From Gelria sp. (GTDB lineage: Bacteria > Bacillota > Syntrophomonadia > Syntrophomonadales > Syntrophomonadaceae), in contig DUMX01000372.1 in assembly GCA_012839665.1 (NCBI GenBank), forward strand, positions 1-11,046: 11,046 nucleotides of DNA. The letters run 5' to 3'. Under the pieces are notes generated by a model, which saw nothing but the letters and a program-made list of their open reading frames with translations, was not told the DNA's origin and made no database searches. This document shows, one piece after another, positions 7,765 through 11,046 of the stretch. Made by a program: the position numbers and the translations under genes. Every line of letters starts with the position of its first letter. Position 1 is the stretch's first letter.

Positions 7765-9349
7765 TTTTCATACCCCCTCCCAGCAAGAACAATGGATAAT
7801 ATTCCATCATTTCTAACATATCGAAATACGGTGTTCGCATACCCACATAACCTTTGTCGCTATAATCAACCCCGATCCTCTTCTTATACGGCAGGCGGTT
7901 ACCTTTGGCGGCCATGTCCATTAGATAAGTATCCAGAACTTCTTTTCCGGAATAAAAAGCGGTTCTTAACTCTTTGATATCTGAGCGAACCCATTGGGAA
8001 AATTCATATATGCCGTTTTTCAAGTGTTGCAGCGATTTTTCCTGATCAGCTTCCAGGCAATAGGGGCCAAAATATAACTCCAGGTCCCAGATTACCCCCT
8101 CATCCCTTCGTATTGCATCCAGATTGCCGCTTTTGGTTCCCGATATATTGTGAAAATCTATCCAGGAACCTTTCTTCGCTTCACGGGCGCTCTTTTTTGC
8201 CGATGTACATAGCTCTTGAGCAAATGAATAAGTCCTATAAAACGGGTATTTGGTATTGGCGATGGCTACCCCGGCACAGGCTGAAAACTCACCATTCTCG
8301 GGCTTTCCGTGCTTGCTTAATTGGGAATTAGCGTTTTCCGTCCATATCTGCAGGAATTTCTCCGTAAAATATAACCCCAATCTGCCTTCACAAACAAAGG
8401 TAACATCATCCCCGCCTAAAATAAGGGGGCGTATAGGAAGATACTTTCTCCTATCTTTATCCTCCCGTATATCAAAGCCATTTTCCCGAGTTAATTTAGG
8501 CATTATGCAAACAGCCTCATCCACCAGACTCCAAAAACTCTCCTCGGTAACTTTTTTGAGGTTTTTGGAACGGTGACGATAATCTTCAAGATCCCTACTT
8601 TTCTGAAACCACTTGCCCATACTGTTGCCGTCAATATGTACCACTGCAATATAGCTGTTTCCCTCGGTTTGCCCCAGCCAATCCATGCGACTGCTGAAAC
8701 AATAAGAAGGATGCCGTACTTTAATTATTTCCTCCAGAAATTCCTCCTCATCGTCAGCTGCTTCTAGTTTGGTGGCCTTTTCTATTGAAATGTACTTTTC
8801 AACGCTCGGGGAGTAAAGGTTAAGGCTGGTTCCAGTTTCCGAATAAATAGCGGTAATGCCATGGCTTTGAAGTGTTGTTTCCGGAAAGTATTGGTTGCGG
8901 TTTTGTGCAAGCTGTTCATAGAGTAATTTAAGTCCACCACTGAAATCCTGGTCGGGTATAAACTCTTTATTAATAGCAACCGCTAATTGCAGACCGGGAG
9001 CTTTTATCAGCAAATCTCTGGTAAATGTTTTTATAAATACTTTAGCCTGATCAGAATCGCGGAAAAACAGTAAAGCCTTGCCTCCGCCCGCTACCCCGAT
9101 TTCAAAGGGAATTGCCGGATCATCCAATAGCATTTTTCCTGGTTCCTGCTGCCAGTGGAGTATTATCTCTTTTACTTTATCCTCTTCTATATCAAAGGCA
9201 TTTGCCAGAGATGCAACTGCTACATCATCGAAGAGCTGGTTAACTATATGTGATGCTCCCAGATTATCTCGCAACGTATTGCTGGCAAAAACATACTTCT
9301 GAATAGAAACCGTGTCCATTAAAACAGCACAATAGGTATTCACTGCCAA
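7748..9349 (-). CDS. cas10: Cas10, HD-less, type III-D large subunit with intact GGDD cyclase motif
   Basis: 533 aa, short for Cas10. The start is TTG at 9347-9349, chosen because AGGAGGGG lies directly upstream; the next in-frame options are GTG at 9343 and ATG at 9319. The N-terminus enters directly into a palm-1-like region: MDTVSIQKYVF (11-21), RDNLGASHIV (27-36), and a glycine hairpin VAGGGKALLFF (86-96). Palm 2 carries a probable metal-binding Asp240 in HIDGNSMGKWF (238-248), LILGGDDVTFV (309-319) with GGDD at 312-315, and the helix AKKSAREAKKGSWIDFH (384-400). No N-terminal HD nuclease domain is present, as is usual for III-D. The C-terminal part, about 405-533, is helical and probably corresponds to domain D4. 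The expected role is to synthesise cyclic oligoadenylates from ATP when the complex binds target RNA. It overlaps the next gene by 17 bp. Confidence 0.9.
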   Translation of the reverse strand: MAVNTYCAVLMDTVSIQKYVFASNTLRDNLGASHIVNQLFDDVAVASLANAFDIEEDKVKEIILHWQQEPGKMLLDDPAIPFEIGVAGGGKALLFFRDSDQAKVFIKTFTRDLLIKAPGLQLAVAINKEFIPDQDFSGGLKLLYEQLAQNRNQYFPETTLQSHGITAIYSETGTSLNLYSPSVEKYISIEKATKLEAADDEEEFLEEIIKVRHPSYCFSSRMDWLGQTEGNSYIAVVHIDGNSMGKWFQKSRDLEDYRHRSKNLKKVTEESFWSLVDEAVCIMPKLTRENGFDIREDKDRRKYLPIRPLILGGDDVTFVCEGRLGLYFTEKFLQIWTENANSQLSKHGKPENGEFSACAGVAIANTKYPFYRTYSFAQELCTSAKKSAREAKKGSWIDFHNISGTKSGNLDAIRRDEGVIWDLELYFGPYCLEADQEKSLQHLKNGIYEFSQWVRSDIKELRTAFYSGKEVLDTYLMDMAAKGNRLPYKKRIGVDYSDKGYVGMRTPYFDMLEMMEYYPLFLLGGGMKNETRN

Positions 9350-9355
9350 ATCTTT

Positions 9356-9363
9356 CCCCTCCT
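9356..9363 (-). promoter_or_regulatory. Ribosome binding site deciding the TTG start of cas10
   Basis: AGGAGGGG ends 6 nt before the TTG at 9347-9349 and shares its first bases with the TAG stop of the CARF gene. It would leave about 12 nt to the alternative GTG and far more to the first ATG, so TTG is the best-placed start. The stop/SD overlap suggests coupled translation. Confidence 0.7.
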
Positions 9364-10759
9364 ATCCATATATGTGTTTTTCAAGTTTGTCCCACATCCT
9401 TTCAATCTTCAAATCGTCTATTCCCAGTACCATAAAACGCGAACCGTTAGCCCCCAATGAAGCTTTTAAATCGTTCTCCAAATTAACTGCATTTTTCTTT
9501 TCTAACAAGGTAATTAGCACCGCTCGTGCTTCGTCTCCTCCCATCTGCGAAGTGCGTAGAATTACTTCAAAGCCTTTAGTTTTTATTGCCGCTGGTATTT
9601 TTTGTTTATTTTTATCGTATTCCAAAGCGGTTCCACAGGAAATTCCACATATTTGATAACCGTTAGTTACCAGTATATCGACTTCATACTGGTGTGAACC
9701 GCTACCCTTCCTGGTTTTCAGTTCGTAATTAGCAACTACATCACTTCTTTCGATTTTATATTCATCAATCTTTTTGCTAAGAACCCATGCTACATATGCT
9801 TCCAACCATTTGCCAGTTAAAAACTCAGTAAGCCGGCTGGAATTATTAGATTTACCACTAATAACGAAATTATTATATAGCCATTTACCATCCTTGGTTG
9901 CGAATCGATCCGCCTCCGGGAAAGCAGCCAGGCAATCAAACAACTCCGGGTTATTTTCCGGGGTAAAAGCCTGCAACCTGGCATTAATAATGTTTCCGAC
10001 CTCTTTATCTGATATGGAATCTTTAGGGTTATTAAAAAGTCCCATCTCCCTATCCGAAGCGTTTTCCCTTTGCGAATTATTTCGATTGGCCGTATTAACC
10101 CAGGATCTAAAATCCAACAGTTTGCCCCTGGCAGCCATTTCAGCAAAGGATTGCATAATTGCCTCCTGCCGGCTAATTTCGATATTATATAAATAATTGT
10201 TTTTAATGCTCTTAATCTCGTTGTTATGCAATGCAAAAAGGTCTTCCCATTTAAGTTGAATTAGTTTTCTTAGGTCACCTGTCAACCTTTCTGGATATTG
10301 GTCAATTTTAATATTAAAATCCCGCGCATCCAGGTAAGAGGCAGAGAAGTTATTTCCCCATTGGGTTTTAAGTTCATTCTCCAATGCCCGGTAAGTATGT
10401 ACGGCCATAGCCTTGGTCCCACCAGTATAATTCAGATGAATTTTCTTAATATCACTCTCCCTTTTCTTTAGGTGCTTTTTTACCTGGTCAAGGATTACAT
10501 TTGCCTGACTAATATTACTCAGAGGTGCTTTAACAACTTCCGGTGTCCTGGGTATTAATTCTTTTCTTAATACCCTCTCAATATCATCTGCATACTGCCC
10601 CGTACCTTCATAAAATCTTGATCCTTCAGAATATAACAACCAAATACGCTCCAAGTCTACATTGTCAAAAAAATACTTTGCTACTACATAGTTGGGCAAC
10701 GGATTCGTTCCCACCAGCAATATCAAATCAGTAAAATCATGTTTGATTTTAAGAGACAC
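9362..10759 (-). CDS. CARF-domain protein with PD-(D/E)xK-like nuclease domain (Card1/Can2-like)
   Basis: 465 aa, GTG start with AGGAGGG 8 nt upstream. Residues about 10-160 look like a CARF ligand-binding Rossmann fold: strand plus turn LLVGTNPLPNYVVA (14-27), and the hallmark NYTGGTKAM (110-118) followed by a helix. Residues about 320-465 resemble the DUF1887 restriction-endonuclease-like domain: GKWLEAYV helix, then EVD (359-361), then ISCG (373-376), then a helix ending QMGGDEAR. Known relatives bind cyclic tetra-adenylate made by Cas10 and then cut nucleic acid. The usual second metal ligand and lysine of D...(D/E)xK appear here as Ser374 and Gly376, so the active site is atypical (see findings). 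The middle region, about 160-320, is probably a linker or small domain and is not recognised. As first gene of the operon it would be co-expressed with Cas10, supporting a cOA-effector role. The CARF call is firm; activity is uncertain. Confidence 0.82.
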   Translation of the reverse strand: MSLKIKHDFTDLILLVGTNPLPNYVVAKYFFDNVDLERIWLLYSEGSRFYEGTGQYADDIERVLRKELIPRTPEVVKAPLSNISQANVILDQVKKHLKKRESDIKKIHLNYTGGTKAMAVHTYRALENELKTQWGNNFSASYLDARDFNIKIDQYPERLTGDLRKLIQLKWEDLFALHNNEIKSIKNNYLYNIEISRQEAIMQSFAEMAARGKLLDFRSWVNTANRNNSQRENASDREMGLFNNPKDSISDKEVGNIINARLQAFTPENNPELFDCLAAFPEADRFATKDGKWLYNNFVISGKSNNSSRLTEFLTGKWLEAYVAWVLSKKIDEYKIERSDVVANYELKTRKGSGSHQYEVDILVTNGYQICGISCGTALEYDKNKQKIPAAIKTKGFEVILRTSQMGGDEARAVLITLLEKKNAVNLENDLKASLGANGSRFMVLGIDDLKIERMWDKLEKHIYG

Positions 10760-10767
10760 TTTTTTAG

Positions 10768-10774
10768 CCCTCCT
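10768..10774 (-). promoter_or_regulatory. Ribosome binding site deciding the GTG start of the CARF gene
   Basis: AGGAGGG lies 8 nt before the GTG at 10757-10759. No in-frame ATG is near, so this near-perfect Shine-Dalgarno sequence fixes the non-ATG start. Confidence 0.75.
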
Positions 10775-10795
10775 AATTTAGCTATCATTTTTTCC

Positions 10796-10969
10796 TTATT
10801 CGCCCTTATATCTGGTATATCCTCCCATTGGTGTTAATGTTTCGTTAATTATTATATAACCGACCTTATCTTCCTTAATTTTTATGCAGTGCACAAGAGT
10901 CAAAATAAAAGTTTCCCTAAATAATAAAGTCCACACGAGATAGGATAAAGGTGCAGAGAAAATATTCAT
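10796..10969 (-). CDS. Doubtful small ORF (57 aa) upstream of the CARF gene
   Basis: An uninterrupted minus-strand frame runs from ATG at 10967-10969 to TAA at 10796-10798, giving 57 residues. The first half is hydrophobic (for example YLVWTLLF, then FILTLV), which could form one membrane-crossing segment; the second half is polar and ends GGYTRYKGE. No Shine-Dalgarno sequence precedes the ATG. The TATAAT promoter candidate lies within it, so at most one of the two is likely to matter for the operon as drawn. I do not recognise the protein. It may be chance in AT-rich DNA, a remnant, or a small leader gene. Confidence 0.2.
   Translation of the reverse strand: MNIFSAPLSYLVWTLLFRETFILTLVHCIKIKEDKVGYIIINETLTPMGGYTRYKGE
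10851..10879 (-). promoter_or_regulatory. Possible sigma-70-type promoter for the operon
   Basis: A consensus -10 hexamer TATAAT occupies 10851-10856 on the minus strand, in an AT-rich context. With a 17-nt spacer the -35 position (10874-10879) reads ATTAAG, and with 16 nt TTAAGG, both weak. Transcription would start near 10844 and leave a leader of about 85 nt before the GTG. A TTGACT at 10898-10903 is a better -35 element but has no good -10 partner at normal spacing. Regulation cannot be deduced. Confidence 0.35.
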
Positions 10970-11046
10970 CCATTTATCGCTACTTTTAACTTAATCACAA
11001 TAAGGTGACATGAATTCGTCATTTTAAAAATTTTTTCTTGGAAATG

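Larger units (their letters stand above)
5..10759 (-). other. Type III-D (fused-subunit, III-Dv/III-D2-like) CRISPR-Cas operon
   Basis: Seven intact minus-strand genes run without a break from a GTG at 10759 to a TAA at 5-7. Gaps and overlaps are 12 nt gap, 17 bp, 8 bp, 11 bp, 4 bp (ATGA) and 8 bp overlap, which is typical of one polycistronic, translationally coupled message. The combination of an HD-less Cas10, Csx19, a TIGR03986-type Cas7 and a Csx10-like Cas5 is the known signature of subtype III-D. The fusion pattern (Cas7-Cas5-Cas11, double Cas7, Cas7 with insertion) matches the III-D variant studied in cyanobacteria. No internal terminator or promoter stands out. The operon end, any array and any adaptation genes would lie beyond position 1 or elsewhere in the genome. 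Confidence 0.85.
10760..11046. other. Upstream non-coding region of the operon
   Basis: About 287 AT-rich bases before the first gene. It contains the candidate -10 at 10851-10856, the doubtful 57-residue ORF, the first ribosome site, a short dyad TGAC-N8-GTCA at 11006-11021 and an A/T run at 11021-11037. No CRISPR repeat, tRNA, GC-rich terminator hairpin or second gene could be supported, and the region is cut by the window edge. Confidence 0.6.

Noticed and set aside
5..9349. Assignment as subtype III-A or III-B
   Set aside because: There is no Csm2/Csm4/Csm5 or Cmr1/Cmr3-Cmr6 set, Cas10 lacks HD, and Csx19 plus TIGR03986-like and Csx10-like proteins fit III-D instead.
11006..11021. Dyad TGAC-N8-GTCA as an operator
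   Set aside because: Only four paired bases per arm around an imperfect EcoRI-like centre, far from the candidate promoter; expected by chance.
11021..11037. A/T run as a terminator or UP element
   Set aside because: No GC-rich stem precedes it and its distance from the -10 candidate is too great for an UP element.

Overview
The window is almost entirely one compact minus-strand operon (transcribed from about 10759 down to 5) encoding a type III CRISPR-Cas effector complex plus one accessory protein. The gene set points to subtype III-D in its fused-subunit form (often called III-Dv or III-D2). It has a Cas10 without an HD domain, Csx19, a TIGR03986-type Cas7 with an insertion, a Cas7-Cas5(Csx10)-Cas11-like fusion, and a tandem double Cas7. 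A Cas6 of the broad pfam10040 type ends the operon. Family names come from motif recognition by eye, not from a database search.

Layout in transcription order: 10760-11046 upstream region with a possible promoter and two doubtful small ORFs; 10759-9362 CARF-domain protein with a C-terminal PD-(D/E)xK-like nuclease fold (Card1/Can2-like); 9349-7748 cas10; 7764-5368 cas7-cas5-cas11 fusion; 5375-3828 cas7-2x; 3838-3233 csx19; 3236-957 cas7-insertion; 964-5 cas6. The first two genes are 12 nt apart. All later junctions overlap by 4 to 17 bp, so translation is probably coupled.

How the genes would work together (established for the families, inferred here): Cas6 cuts the pre-crRNA. Csx19, the Cas7 units, the Cas5 unit and the Cas11-like unit assemble along the crRNA with Cas10. 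Asp residues in some Cas7 units cut bound target RNA. The GGDD palm of Cas10 makes cyclic oligoadenylate on target recognition, and the CARF protein is the sensor-effector. With no HD domain, defence would rest on RNA cleavage and second-messenger signalling rather than Cas10 DNase activity.

No CRISPR repeats, cas1/cas2, tRNA, rRNA or mobile element were seen. Strong AGGAGG-type ribosome binding sites, GTG and TTG starts on the first two genes and moderately AT-rich DNA suggest a Firmicute, perhaps a clostridial anaerobe. This is inference only. The most notable points are the III-E-like subunit fusions, the atypical nuclease active site of the CARF protein, and the HD-less Cas10 with an intact cyclase motif.
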